Positions 10,478 through 22,442 are shown, counted from the stretch's first letter. The stretch: 64,000 bases of DNA from Pachyseris speciosa (GCA_016490735.1 JAEMWC010000379.1:253501-317500), one strand, 5' to 3'. A program made the numbers and translations. Notes: generated by a model from the letters alone, not told the origin.

Positions 10478-11850
10478 ATAATAATAATAATAATAACGAC
10501 TTTATTTTAAGAGGGTAGCACTTAACAGTTTAATTACAACTGATGACCCTGTGGCCCTCCATAAAGTGATCTAACATGTACATAAAATTATCATGAATGA
10601 AAGTAATAATAATTTGATGCATATAAATTAAAGACATATTAAAAAAATACATATATATATCATACTAAAAATTCTTAATTATAAAAACATGCTAGAATTT
10701 TAATTTCCATATTATAAAAAATTCATATTACGATTTTGTTTACTAAGTAAATTGTTAATAACTTTCTTTTTCAAAGCTTTGGCATTCTTTAGTTCTTTAA
10801 GGTCTTTATCCAGGTTATTCCATTCTTTGATTGATCGTACAGTAAATGTTCGCCCACCTTCTGTTTCATTTTTGTAACGGGGGCAATTAAAATTTAAGTT
10901 ACTAAAGCGGGTACTTCTGTTGTGGGTATCAGAGTTCAACTTTAGCATTTGCTTCAGGTAGACTGGCGTCTGTCCTAAAATTCTCTTGAGGAGTAAAGAA
11001 CATCTAATTGCATAAGATTCATGGTAAAATGCTATCCAGTTTAATGAGTTGAACAGTGGAACAGAACGAGAGCGGGGTTCGGCGTCCAAGATGATTCTTG
11101 CTGCTCTTTTCTGTAACTTAAAGATGCTGTTTATATTTCCTTTTGATGTTGATGTCCATATATTAGCACCATAGAGAATAGCAGGCTTGATAACTGCTTT
11201 ATAGTAAATTTCTCTTTGATTTCTCTTCAAATATGGGCTAATATGTTTCAGCAGACCAATTCGTTTTGAGATCTTTTTAGCAAGGACTTCGCAATGATTT
11301 GTGAAGTCAAGATCTTCGTCAACCTCGATTCCCAGGATTTTATGTGAATGGACATTCTCAATTGGTGAATTGTTGAGAATAATAGACAGTTGATCTACAC
11401 TGCTGTTTTGTGCTGGATGTTGCTTTTCCATGCGTTTTCTCAGTCTCTTGCCTCTAATAAGCATTGATTTTGTTTTCTTCTCGTTGATGATCATTTTATT
11501 CATTATTGCCCACTGTTGGATATTTTCTACGTCTTTTTGAATATTGTTATTCATGGGTGAGATATTATCCCATCTTGAACTTGATATTAATGTTGCGTCA
11601 TCGGCGTAGATATTCATACTTGAATTTTGGACGTAAAGTGGCACATCATTTATGAAGATAAGAAAAAGCATGGGACCAACGATGGTTCCTTGTGGAATAC
11701 CTTGGTTGATCGGTAACAGAGAAGATGCACATCCGTTCACTTTCACATATTGTTGTCTGTCTGACAAATAGGAGTGAAGCCATTTCACAGCTGAATCACT
11801 GAGGCCGTACATCTAAGTTTCTGCAGCAAAGTTTTATAATTTATGATTTG
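10478..11850 (-). mobile_element. 5'-truncated non-LTR retrotransposon (LINE)
   Basis: The minus strand holds the C-terminal half of an RT, a roughly 230-bp 3' UTR, and a terminal (TTA)n tail at about 10478-10497. Short simple-repeat tails and 5' truncation are typical of target-primed LINE insertion. A one-base deletion just upstream of 11812 separates the ATG-initiated frame from earlier RT codons (LLQKL) around 11820-11845. Nothing of the element is seen beyond that. Confidence 0.85.
10712..11812 (-). pseudogene. LINE reverse transcriptase, C-terminal 366 codons
   Basis: The frame contains the RT palm motifs INQGIPQGTIVGPMLF (residues about 35-50) and YADDATLI (the catalytic YADD, about residue 70). 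These are followed by the thumb (SHKILGIEVDEDLDF), IKPAILYGANIW, and the distal domain ending with RTFTVRSIKEWNNL. A full ORF2 would also include an endonuclease and the RT N-terminus, about 500 more codons. The internal ATG is therefore not a real start. The frame itself is otherwise open, so the insertion is fairly young. Confidence 0.85.
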
Positions 11851-12345
11851 CTAAGTAATGTTTGTGAGCACAACTTTATTCAGCAAGCTAGCCAATAATT
11901 AGTAAGCTTGATTAGGGAAAGGGATTTACACTCTATATAGTAAATGATCTCATGACCGTTCGACTGTAAAATTCATTTCGCCGCTATGATTTTCAAAATA
12001 GGAATTTTTTTGACACAATTTCTTCATGTTTCACACAAGGTTGGTTCTACGTATGAAGAAAGTTGATGACAGGCCATCTCAGACGGCGGGCTTTCCTGTC
12101 TAGCATGTAAACGCTTCATGGCGTTTTCTAAGGAAACGTATGAAAAGTTGGCTCTCCCAGAGTTGCTCGGTTAGCCGAGCAACTCGGTTAGCCGGGGCAC
12201 CCTCCCTCCATGTAAACAGGCCGTTAGAGCTTTTAGTAAGTTTAAACTAAAAATATCTATCAATAAAGAAGAAAATAGAAAAAAAATGCGGCAGTCGTTG
12301 GAGAGTTACAAGACCGTTGCTCAGCGGTTGGCTTCATTGGGTCGG
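11851..12345. other. non-coding DNA between LINE and receptor remnant
   Basis: No gene seen. At 12165-12205 the phrase GAGCAACTCGGTTAGCCG is partly repeated. Confidence 0.5.
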
Positions 12346-12600
12346 TTATGATAGTTGAATCTTATTTTGTGGCAGAGGTTTACGAAAAACCATTATGCCC
12401 TTGAATCCTTGTTGGAAGTTTGTACTGCACAAGAATATAAACTAAAACACAGCTACGGTAAAATATGCAAAGATGTACTGTTCACCATCAATCAAAATCA
12501 TCACTGTTCCATAAATTACGACAGGACCGTAACTAGTAACCAAACCAGCAGTCACTCGTGTCTTCGTCAGTGTCTGCGACACATAATGTGTGAGTAAAGT
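12346..12600 (-). pseudogene. GPCR 3' remnant
   Basis: Minus-strand remnant of the same receptor family, starting from the shared TAA (rc of 12346-12348). The C-terminal tail codons, then pieces of TM6/TM7 and the ICL3 region (the CGCAGACACTGACGAAGAC word matching the TDEDRS-type loop) remain. TM7 with NPILY and part of TM6 have been deleted. The 3' flank also matches other units (GAGAGTTACAAGACCGTTGC). Confidence 0.8.
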
Positions 12601-13528
12601 AACATTTTTTTGTAGAAGTTCTTTCAGGTATTTTTATGATCTGGGGAGAATTTCCAGGCGAAGAATCAATGTATCTTTGGGTGAGAAGTTAAATTGTGGT
12701 ATCCCTATACATTTAAAGTCTATTTAATGAACGTTAAATATCCATTCTATTTGTGTTAATTCCCTGCCCTGTCCCACACCCTGTCAATTGACCAGTATAT
12801 TACTTCTAATCTACCCGATCATACCCTTATTTATGTTAACTAAAAAAATTAGTTCAAGCCAAGTCCTCCTTTTGTCACAATTTTGGGATTGTCTAGAGCT
12901 GTTCATTAACCCCTCTGCATTTTAGACAACAATGCTTCTTACTCCAAGCAGAAGTCTCATGCAGTCATTGACTGCCTTTTATCGGTATTTTGTTGTTGAG
13001 CCCCATCGACGTCACACGTTTAGATTGTAAGCTTAACTCAATCGTCTTGATTGAAATTAAGAATAAACGTGTTCTGTAAGAGACCTTTCCGCCTTCTTAC
13101 GCCGAGTAGCCACGATATCCGGAAGATGGAAATCTCGGACCTTTCCAATGGCCCAACTATAAACTGTTACTCCCTCACCTTACGTGCATTACACGGAAGA
13201 TCAATATAGCTTTTGGACCGTTGACAAGAAAAAAAGAAAGAAAGAAGGAAAGAAAGAAAGAAAGAAACAAGCATACAAACTGACTGTTTAAATATTGTAC
13301 ACTATTTATTAGCTGAATTTACTCATGGAATAGATCGAATGCAAAAATGGCTGCCTTTCAATTATTCTTTTGTTCGTATCAAAATAGTCTGACTAACCTC
13401 GTTCGAGATAACAAATTCTAGATCTTTAGAATTTTAATCTCAAAAACGAGATTAGCCTCGCTATGGACGCTGAGCTATAAACGTTTAGCGCATAGCCCAT
13501 TCACGGCTCAACAGCTGACTTCATTGTG
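12601..13528. other. receptor-unit flank without gene; GAAA microsatellite
   Basis: No coding signal. It includes one copy of the recurring plus-strand box TTGATTGAAATTAAGAATAAACGTGTTCTGTAAG-type at about 13045-13078, and a (GAAA)n tract at 13226-13270. Phrases such as CTATAAACTGTTACTCCCTC recur near 33360. Confidence 0.6.
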
Positions 13529-14445
13529 TTATGACAGTTGAATCTCATTTTGTGGTACAGGCTCACGACAAAATATTATGCGCTTGAATCCCTATTGGAA
13601 GTTTGTACTGCGAAAGGCGTACAAAATAGGATTAAGGCATAAGCTGCAAAAGAATATGAAATTAAACACAACTAGAAGTGTAGGACATGCAAAGATGGAC
13701 ATTTCACCATCGCTCAAAAGCATAACTGTTCGATAAAATACACCAGGTCCATACCCAATAACAAACCCAGCAGTTGCCAGGACAAATGTGATAACGAGCT
13801 TCTTTTTCTCAGCGCTTCTGTCTTGGTCAGTGTCTGCGGCACATAATGTCTGTGTAAAGTACAGTCCTTTGATTAAGGATCCATAACAGAAAAGAAATAT
13901 TGCCAGCGGTATGTAAGTGCTAACTAGGAACCATATGATGAAATAAATTTTGGTACCTTCCTTGTAAACAGGAACACATGCGGAATCTGTTTTGCTCCAT
14001 CCCGGTAAAAAGAAACTTGGGAAAGAGAAAAAAACACTTGATATCCAAACAGCAGTGATTGCCCGCTTGATATTGTCTTGGTTCAACCGTAATCGTCCTC
14101 TGAAAGGCTTCAGTAAAGCATGGTATCTTTCCACCGCTAGTAACGTCAGAGTAAAGGATGAGGCCAAAATGGGGATGCTACCGACAGCTATAAACTTGAA
14201 TTTAAATCTTGCGTATCCATTATCAAGGGAGCAAAGTTGACATAAAATAAAGAATGATGGCCACTGCAACAATACGTTCAAGACATCGCTAACAGCTAGG
14301 TTTGCTAGCAGGTAATTAGTTGTTGTATGCATGTGTCGTATTTGTGAACGATGCGGATCACCAACACATTTCCGATTAAACCAGTGATAAAAAATGGAAG
14401 GGCTGCCAATGTAAGGATGAACCCCAAACTACTGGTATCGACCAT
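13529..14445 (-). pseudogene. class A GPCR, copy 1, two lesions
   Basis: The reading starts at ATG 14445 (MVDTSSLGFILTLAALPFF), and TM1 has GNVLVIRI. A one-base deletion in intracellular loop 1 (just before the MHTTTNYLL motif) throws the frame, and the rest continues from 14332 in another frame: LAVSD in TM2, ERY after TM3, the CYGSLIKGL motif of TM5, GYGP in TM6 and NPILY in TM7. A TAG at 13592-13594 then replaces a Glu codon in helix 8, and the usual C-terminus (GFKRIIFCREP ... QLS) follows in frame to a TAA at 13529-13531. Closest in flanks to copy 5 (45144-46020). Likely non-functional unless the frameshift is an assembly error. Confidence 0.9.
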
Positions 14446-15000
14446 GATGCAGCTGTGTCAGGTTTTTCTCGTCTTTATCTCTATGTGGTGAAAATGTTGG
14501 AAACTGCCCAAAGGTCACCTGGAAACTGCTTCTCCGTATGTTTGGCTAGATTGCATAAATTACTCCAAAGAAGACGTTTTCCGCTGTCGTTAAGAAAATG
14601 TCGATTATTAAGTAATTTAAGGTCTAGCTGAGAAGCTTATTGGCGGTTTTCGAAGAGTGTTTAACATGAGGTATAGACATTAATGGAAATTGACGAACTG
14701 GCCGGTGCATTTCTAAAAGGCGGTTTTATTAATGAGAAACTGTAATTGACTTCGACCATCTTTGCCCGGAGAACTTACAGCCATATTCTTGAAAATAAAA
14801 ATACATAAATGAACAATTATGATAACAAAAGAAAAAATTTTTTCGTGTAATATGAATCGAGGTTAGAGGGAAGACAATAATCATTCTGAGAGCAGGTTGT
14901 CCGTGGACTGTTTTGCATGCAGCACTGTTTACTGACAGCTCAGAAAGCTAATTTTAGGACATTGGTTAAACACTCAACACTTTAAAGACCAGCTCCCAGA
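14446..15000 (-). promoter_or_regulatory. conserved upstream block of GPCR copy 1
   Basis: Shares with the other copies a box at 14509-14522 (coding-strand CCAGGTGACCTTTG, one change from the family form) 64 bp above the ATG, and the downstream GATTATTAAGTAATTTAAGG word at about 14606-14626. From 14650 to 15000 it continues as unit flank with no gene. Confidence 0.4.
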
Positions 15001-15160
15001 TGGCTTGTTAGCTCAGTCGGTAGAGCGCTGCACCGGTATCGCAGAGGTCGTGGGTTCGAATCCCGTACAAGCCTGAATTTGTTTCAGGCTTTATTTTCAC
15101 TACTGCTTAGGTAGTGTTCATAACTGCGATGATCATTCACATATTAAATCATAAATCCGC
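15001..15160 (+). mobile_element. tRNA-derived repeat (SINE-like), single copy
   Basis: The tRNA-like head spans about 15002-15073 (A-box TTAGCTCAGTCGG, B-box GGTTCGAATCC, pairing ends GGCTTGT/ACAAGCC). Read as a tRNA, the anticodon position is GGT (Thr-like), but position 33 is C instead of the near-universal T. The tail starts CCTGAATTTG, then TTCAGGC, and ends in GATGATCATTC. Upstream GACCAGCTCCCA is shared with the array monomers at 47.6-53.2 kb. Confidence 0.75.
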
Positions 15161-15306
15161 AATATGTAATTTTCAAATATTCATTCTTATATACTCAACA
15201 CATGTGTTGTCCCCGTTAAGAGGAATGTCTTTAATTCGACTTCAACAGAAATCGTTATAAATTTTACTATAGTTTTTTTTCTCAAGTATAGTGTTGGCTG
15301 ATTTAA

Positions 15307-16292
15307 AGGCCCATGTTCATCCAAGACGCATTACGCGCCGTGCTGAATTTCGCACAGACGGAATTTACGCAAATCGCCAGTGAGCGCTATTTTGCGAAAA
15401 TTTATCCTCGTTCATCCCGCTTATTTCCCCGAGTATCGCTATTTGTTGTGTCGTGGTGGTTTTCTTAACATCCTCTCTCTTTATTTACGTCGATGTTTTC
15501 AACAAGAGTCGTCGTAGCGGTGAGGAAAAGACCTTGAAGGCGGCTGATGTTGTTGTTGAACTTCGCGTAACGCGTTAACCTGAAGGTAATTCTTCACAAA
15601 CTTGTTGAAATATTGTCTTCCATTGTCAGGCTGTTGTCTCCTTGAATTTTTTTTGTAATTATCCTGGCAAAATGTGACTTTTGTCCCGTTACTTTGTTGA
15701 TCTGGTTGATACATGGTCGCTGCCAAACGACCTCTGATCTCGAAGTTGACAGCACTGTGCAGTTACCCCGAAGGAAGATACCCGTCTCAGACTTTGCTTA
15801 GCTTGTATTTTTAAGCAAAGAAAAGAGAAGATTTGATACCTCCGAACAAGCATCTGTCGTAGCGATATGCCAGAGTTCAAATGATGTCCGACCTTGGCGA
15901 ATATTTTGATCATGCGGTTCTAATTTATCTGCGAATGAACCGGACTCGAGCGCGGTTTTGTATCCGACATATAAGCATCCATCGAGTCGAACGCGGTTTA
16001 TTTCTCTTTCCATCAATTTCTATAATGACAAGGCAAGCCTTATGGAGCACTAAAATTAAAATGTATGGACCAGGAGTATTCAAGGCGACGGTAACTTATT
16101 TAATTATTGTAATTCTTTACCGCGTCACTTTTAGTTAGCGATACTCATTTCGTAGTTATTAGTTAGTTTAGTGTCACGCCACTTTAACTCAGTGGGAGAA
16201 TCTTGTAAACCAATCAGATCGCAAGAATGAACAATAGAGACGGTTAAAAACAATAACAAACGTGCGCAAGGCCTCTTGGATGAACATGGGTG
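15307..16292. mobile_element. 986-bp TIR transposon copy with TTTAA/TTAA target duplication
   Basis: The ends are inverted: CCCATGTTCATCCAAGA on the left and TCTTGGATGAACATGGG on the right. Flanks are TTTAA on both sides (15302-15306 and 16293-16297). The homologous unit at about 46705-46725 has the uninterrupted site GGCTGATTTAAGGGGAGCGG, which defines the insertion. A TTAA target suggests a piggyBac-type or Kolobok-type element. No transposase is recognised; the minus-strand frames at 15499-16016 have no family features. So it is probably non-autonomous. Confidence 0.85.
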
Positions 16293-16829
16293 TTTAAGGG
16301 GAGCGGGAGGGGTAGGCAGTTACCTGTTATCTTGCCGATTGCTCGTTCTTCGTTTTCCATCAGCAGTCAGGTAAAGAGTGACTCTGGAAAGTTCTTATCC
16401 GAACATTATTTTCGTTCCTTTTAATTAGCCCAGAGCCTAGCAGGTAACCTACAAATAACGGTCTACAAATGGTCTTCTCGTGCGCATTACTGTCCAACTG
16501 TGATTTTGCTCCAAATATTCTGCTCATGCGTAGTTGGGTCCACACGTCCATGATCTTCAAATTCAGTGAAATTAATTTAAAATGGCAGATCAATTATTTG
16601 CCTCAGACTTCGGCTCAAACAAATAAATGATCTGCTCGCCACCGACAAATAACGATATTTTGCTTAACTTCGTCCAATAATTCTTAAATAACGGACTTTC
16701 GCTTGAGCTGCGCATATTAGGGCCGATTATTTAAACGAAATTTAGAACAGGCTTAAAAAAGTCTTAGTCTAAACCGGATTTAAGGGTACGATTTCAATTT
16801 TTTAAACGGAGTTCATCCTAAATCGCTCA
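16293..16829. other. receptor-unit flank, no gene
   Basis: The first 120 bp match 46705-46830 (GGGAGCGGGAGGGGTA then CAGTTACC). From 16420 to 16829 I see no coding signal. Confidence 0.5.
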
Positions 16830-17700
16830 TCTAGACGACGTCTAACCGTCGACTATAACAAACATTGGCAGCTTCAACCAGGTTACAAGTATGTTTAGAC
16901 CTCGTTTAGTAAAATTGTTTTCAATGAGGTAGCACATCACAGGCCACTGCGAGAATGGGGTAACCGTAAACTTGGAGGACGAATTCGACATTAAAGGGAC
17001 AGGTGGAACCCCCTTGAAGAATTTGGGGACGAAGTTTACCGGAAATCGATTATTTTGTTTCGTATTTAATTGATATTTTGAACGAAAGCCATCAACACCA
17101 GACTCAGCGACGACTCCCTTTTTCACCTATACAACAAGTGCTTATTGCATTGTGGCTTTATGCCAATGGAAGTTTTCAGAGTGATTGGAGATTTGTTCGA
17201 GATTTCCATTATCTCCGCCTGCAAGGTAATACAGAGCATCTCAAGGGAGATTGCTAAAGAAAAATCAGTTCATTCTCTTCCCTCCAAATTTACATGAGAA
17301 TAAGAAAAAGATTTATGAGGTCACTGGATTTCCATGTGTTGTTGGTGCAAGTGATTTCACCCATGTGCGAATAATTTGTCCAGAATGGACAGAAAACAAA
17401 TCTACTCGTTAAAAGTCTAAGCTCTCTGTGACAGCAAGTCCGTGATATATAACAAGCATTCGGGTGGGTCCACCCACTATTCTTGAATTTTTGGAAACAG
17501 TGCAATTGCAAAAAATTCAGAATGGAAGTATCAGTGGCTTACTTTGATTACTTGTGGGTGATAATGGATATGAGAAGCGATCGTATCTCATGACGCCGTA
17601 AGTGGAAGTGATGCAGAGACTCGAAACAATGCCGGATGATCGATGCCCACAATTATTTAAACATACTAGAGGCTCATTGAACGATGTTTTGGAATACTCA
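16830..17700 (+). pseudogene. PIF/Harbinger (HARBI1-like) transposase fossil
   Basis: Hand translation across frames gives PFSPIQQVLIALWLYANGSF, then VIGDLFEIS plus ACKVIQSISREIA. Next comes GFPCVVGASDFTHVRI with the first catalytic Asp (family form G-x-D-G-T-H), a GGSTHYS box matching the family GSTHDS, and LLVGDNGYEKRSYLMTP with the second catalytic Asp. Several stops and frameshifts interrupt it. The upstream EFGDEVYRKS segment at about 17020 fits the N-terminal region. Harbinger nucleases normally act with a Myb-like partner protein, which I did not find here. Confidence 0.8.
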
Positions 17701-17937
17701 AACGGCGATTTCCCTGCTTGCCAACAGCTTTAAGAAACACACTCGTCATAATCGTAAAGTAGCAGTTGCATATATGCCTGTACAACTTAGCCATACAGGT
17801 TTTAGTTGTGCGGTATGGAGTAATTGGATTCGTTTTCGTGTAACATGTGAGTTGCACCGGTAATATACTCGCGAACTGCTGAACTGAATTTTCCTTGGTG
17901 GAATAAATCTTTGTTGAGTTTTCCTTCTCCTCTGATT
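17701..17937. other. non-coding DNA below the Harbinger fossil
   Basis: No gene seen; some of it may be the 3' end of the Harbinger element. Confidence 0.4.
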
Positions 17938-17944
17938 AATAATA

Positions 17945-17979
<35 letters not shown>

Positions 17980-18263
17980 TTTATTTTTGTGTCAAAGTAC
18001 TTTAGCATACCTGCTAATTGGAGACACAATAACAAATCTCAAATCAAATCAAATCAAATTAAATCAAATGTTGGTTTTTGAGGAGAGAGGAAAACCGCAG
18101 TACCCGGAGAAAAACTTCTTGGAGCAGAGTAGAGAACCAACAAACTCAGCCCACATATGACGCCGAGTCCGGGAATCGAACCCGGGACACATTGGTGGAA
18201 GGCGAGCGCTCTCACAATTGTTTAATCTCTCTGTCTCAAATCAATTTCTTCCAGGAGAACTAA
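17938..18263. repeat. (AAT)n tail and common repeat fragment with a tRNA-like B-box
   Basis: An (AAT)n tract at 17938-17979 is followed by AACTTTATTTTTGTG, resembling LINE or SINE 3' ends in inverted orientation, then (CAAAT)n. At 18075-18215 is a fragment with the antisense B-box-like GGGAATCGAACCCGGG; its spurious peptide ESGNRTRDTLVEGERSH is a frequent annotation artefact from metazoan repeats. Confidence 0.5.
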
Positions 18264-18419
18264 ACTGCTCTGGTGACCAAATTAGAGAATGAAAAGGAAA
18301 TGTTATCTGAGATAATCAGGCTTCTGACTGAAACTTGATTTTGAGCTAAAGATGGGGCTCCAAATCCCGGAGATAAGCGGCAACGACAAAAGCCAGTTCT
18401 CTTGGTTGACATATATTTG

Positions 18420-19140
18420 TAGTCGAAAATGGCAACTTAAGAGTCGAAAGGCGCCGGCGACACCCAAATGATTTGTTTGGGCGCTAAAGAATCCTCAAAG
18501 AATTTCACGCCGCTTGATTGTCCTACAACAAATCGACGAAAATTCAAGAAATACTTATTTTTCATTAAATAAATAACAAAAACATGAACATCAAGAAAAC
18601 AAAGAAAATCCATGGATACCTGATTGGGACAATGTTAGCCAATAGTTTCAATAGCCATCAAAGTACAAGAGCGGGAAGGTGGTAGAAAACAGTGTTAGTC
18701 ACCTTATGCGGATCAACATTGTATTGAGGAGGGGACAGGGAGCTACAGGGGGGAAGCAATGAGGTGAGATATCACCTGTAATCGACAGCGCTTGGTTGGG
18801 CTCAGCCTTTGGAACTCCCATCCGTGTTCCATGCCGGTGTGGGATCCACTATGTGTGTGCGACATTTGGACCTTTATAAAAATAATAGTTTGGGGTTTTT
18901 CCCATGTGCTTTGCACTGGTGAGCGTCTTTGCACGATGGTTCAGTTTCTCGGAGTTTTTGCCCTTTCTGTCACTCCTATGGAAGTCAGGCCATTTGAGGT
19001 ACAATTTTTCCTCCTTTCAATTAAATCGAGAGTGGTTTGCTGCAATTTCCAGCGTTAGAGTTATAGAGTTTCTCGCTTAGCATGTAAACGTAACTCAACG
19101 GTCATTATTGAAATAAAAAATAAACGTGTTCTGTAAGTGA
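18420..19140 (+). repeat. approx. 720-bp duplicated segment (partner 55745-56470)
   Basis: Collinear with 55745-56470: shared words include GCGACACnCAAATGATTTG, TTGTCCTACAACAAATCGACGA, AAAATCCATGGA and ACCTGTAATCGACAGCGC. Both end with the recurring AAACGTGTTCT box. A TATA-like TTTATAAAAATAA at 18873-18885 is followed by a short frame (MVQFLGVFALSV) kept in both copies. No known product. Confidence 0.7.
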
Positions 19141-20380
19141 TATTTGCGTCTCACATCGAGTATACACGATCCTCACCGAGTGATCCTGCTCAAATACAAG
19201 TCTTTAGTAAAGTAAAACACATTCAGTTTTGTCTTTGGACTCCTTGCCTTTCAACAATACGTCTGAAAAAAAAGACACTAAATTCCTAGGAATGATGGTT
19301 AAAATGTAAATAGCGTTCTCCATTTCAGTTCCAGAGTTGAGATACTGACGGGAAAATGATAGAAATGCTCCCTTGAAATGGCTGCTCATTGCACTTAAAA
19401 GCTATAGAAGTTGAGCGCATTGCTCCCTCGTGTATGTTAAGTGGTCTTACATAAGCACGGGAATACCACGCATAAGATATACTTATTGGCTGTGCTCAAT
19501 CTTTGAAAATCTCCCTGCATTTACGAACCGAGTGTGTGATCTAGTTTGTGAACACGACATTAGGACCTTTATAAACATTAAAAGTTTTGCGCGATGCCAT
19601 GTGCTTTTTATTTGATGAACGTTTCTTGCCCGGTGGTTCAGTTTTGTCGGAGTTTTCGCCCTTTATGTCTCTCCCACGGAAGTCAGACCTTTCGATTCGA
19701 GGCACAATTTTTCCCTCTTTTCAAGTAAATAAAGAGCGGTTTACATATTCGTCATTTTGCTTATTTTGTATTAGAACCGAATCTACTTACCACGTTTAAC
19801 ATGTAAGCTCAACTCAACGGTCTTTATTGAAATTAAAATTAAACGTGTCCTGTAAGCGATATTTCCGTGTTACACCGAGTATCCACGATCCCCGCCGGGT
19901 AATGGAAAGAAAAACAATAAAACAAATGAACTCCTTGCCTTTCAACAATACCTCTGGGACAAAACCTTAATTCCTAGGAAAGCTGGTTAAAATTAATAAA
20001 GGCGCTCTGGATTAATTGTCAGAGGTGAGATATTAACGGGAAAATGGAAGTGAAAACCATCCTTTGCAAAGGCTGCTCATTGCTCTTTAAAGCTATAGAA
20101 GTTTAGCGCGTTGCTCACTCGTGTGCGTTTTAAAGTTCTGGAAATCGAGATCATGCAATGGTTGTACGTTTTTGGTAATAAACTAAAAATGCTTGTAGCT
20201 AAAGAAGGTAAGAGAAATAAAGGAAAGGCAGAAGTCGTTAATGGAGAATTACAAGTGCATAAGCCAAAGGTACCAAAATGTCTGTAAATAAAGAAGGTAA
20301 CAGTAAAATAATAACGCAGAAGTCATTAATGGAGAGTTAAAAGTCCATTGTTTAACAGAGGGTTAACTTTATTGTGTCGG
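19141..20380. other. receptor-unit 3' flank repeats without receptor body
   Basis: Two successive partial copies of the receptor 3' flank: CTTTCAACAATAC plus CTAAATTCCTAGGAA at about 19247-19295, and again at 19935-19980. A plus-strand AAACGTGT-CCTGTAAG box is at about 19842-19858. No gene. Confidence 0.6.
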
Positions 20381-20512
20381 TTATGACATTAGAATATCAT
20401 TTTGTGGCTGGGGCTCACGACAAAATATTATGCGCTTAAATCCTTCCTTGAAGTTTGTACTGCGGAAAGCGTACAAAATAGGATTAAGGCATAAGCTACA
20501 AAAGAATGAAAG
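20381..20512 (-). pseudogene. GPCR 3' remnant (TM7 and C-terminus)
   Basis: The minus strand encodes FFCSLCLNPILYAFRSTNFK, then GFKRIIFCREPQPQ and the stop at 20381-20383. TM7, helix 8 and the tail are undamaged, and everything N-terminal of TM7 is gone. The break is at about 20512, where the sequence becomes unrelated. Confidence 0.85.
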
Positions 20513-21182
20513 AGTTCATGCAGACATATTCATGCTTGCATGCACTCTTTTTTGATGAACAAGACAAAGGATCAAATCTCTTGAGTATCATCACGTAATC
20601 TGTATTGGGAAAACAAAATATACAAACGAATAAGATCTATTGCACTTCCCGCTAGGAAGTATGTCTTCAATTTGTCGTAAACAGAATTCACAATAAATGT
20701 TACTATATACTTTTGTTGATTCAATTGTTTCATTATAGTGTTGGCTGGTTTAGGAGGTGCTGAAGGGCTAAGCAGCTACCTTTGATCTTGCCGCTTGCCG
20801 AAAAATGTCAACCATTCCGAAACCGTAGAGAGTTTGCGTGGACCTATTAAGTTGAAAGCAAGTTAATCTCTTATCCAGAGCCTTGGCTCCCCTTGTCCAG
20901 CGGTTAGGGAAAGTTTTTTATCCGAGGGTCCGAAAATAACGGCCTTCTGCTTATTCTATAGCTTTTACTGGGTACAGGACTACCCAGTAGGGGTAGGCAC
21001 GAACGGGACTCCTAGGTCCCATGCAAGGTGCCCCACACACCTACAACCCACCCGTTCCCACAACCCATGAAGGTTGACTACACCACCGAGGTCTACGTCC
21101 CCTACTCTTTTCGAAATGAGATGCGCATGCTTTTTTCCCTTTGCCAAATATGATCGAACCATTATTTCGACCAGTGTTTATT
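20513..21182. other. non-coding receptor-unit flank
   Basis: From 20590 it follows the unit flank (AGTGTTGGCTGGTTTAGGAGG, then CTTGCCGCTTGCCGAAAAATG). 21085-21182 matches the left part of 42430-42525. No gene. Confidence 0.5.
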
Positions 21183-21964
21183 CAGAGGCAGACAATCCGA
21201 ACTGCGTGACTTCACGCACGCTATTTGATCTCATACATTCTCTCTATTTTGAAACGGCTGTTCTCGGCTTGATTGAAGTGATCGGGAGAACTGTTCCGTA
21301 AAATACCGAATTTTAAACCTCTTAATCCCAAATATAGATTAACATGTAAGCCTGATGATTGAAGATCACTTACCTTATGTTCTTAGTGTGTTTTTTTTTT
21401 TTGCGTTTTTATGGCGCTTTGAGCCGCTTGCCGCTGAAGCCTCCGACAATAGTATAAGATTAACAACAAGGCATGCAATTAAAACAGCCCCCACTGCTAA
21501 ACGCCTTCTGAATTTTGTCCATTTTCTCCCACTTCCACGAGTCTCTCGCCATCAAGCCTCGGGCAAATGAAGGCCAGGTAATTTTCGAAGATCGATGCCA
21601 AAAAAACTTGTAAGCAGCTTGCTCATAACGACCTAAAGTTACGCCGCGAAGAAACATCGCCATCGTCAGAGGATATCGCCTAATGTGGTCGATCATAACC
21701 GCCGTTATAAAATTTGAAAGAAAGACAAATAACTCTCACCGACTCCCCCAGCGGCTCTGCGAAACAATTATTAAATAAATGTAACAACTAAAAATATTTA
21801 AGTGTGTTTTGAAAACAACACTAAATTATGTTGTCACGTTTTTTTGTTTTATTTTTTTATTTTATTTTGTGTTTAGCAAATAAAACCTTGATGCGCTAAA
21901 GAAAACACGCCGAGCCGCTGAGGAAGCCCGTGAGGGTTAGTTGTCTTTAATTCAAGTTATATAA

Positions 21965-22030
21965 ATATGGGTTATTGGCCAAGCGTGAGGTCAAGATGGC
22001 TGGATATTGGCCAAGTTCTTTTTTTGCGTG

Positions 22031-22063
<33 letters not shown>

Positions 22064-22145
22064 CACGAAAAACAAGAACGATGCCAATATCCTGCCATCT
22101 TGACCGAACAGGCGTGGTCAATAAAGGATTTATTATATGACTCAA
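21965..22145. repeat. nested palindromic MITE in the centre of the foldback
   Basis: Arms GGTCAAGATGGCTGGATATTGG...CGTGTTTATGGACC and their complement surround a 13-base loop at about 22041-22053. The perfect inner stem is 14 bp. Related TCAAGATGGC words lie at 22200-22260. Confidence 0.8.
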
Positions 22146-22442
22146 AGGACGCCATTAAAAGACAGTAAAACGTGGGACGAACGAGCTATCCCGAGCGGTC
22201 AAGATGGCTCTATCTTGACCTCGCGGGTAGCCAATCACAGCAGGAGAATTGATTCATCTTGACCGCTGAAAGGGCCAGTCATATAACAACGGCGGTTATG
22301 ATTGACCACATTGGGCGATATCCTCTGACGATGGCGATGTGGCGGCGAATGTGAAAATTCGCGGCGTTACTTTAGGTCGTTATGAGCTAGCTGCTTACAA
22401 GTGTTTTGGCATCGATCTTCCAACATTACCTGGCCTTCATTT

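Noticed and set aside
18895..18960. Spliced-leader-like RNA (short exon then GTGAGC after a TATA box)
   Set aside because: The donor is missing in the partner copy at 56.2 kb and no convincing Sm site and stem structure follow.
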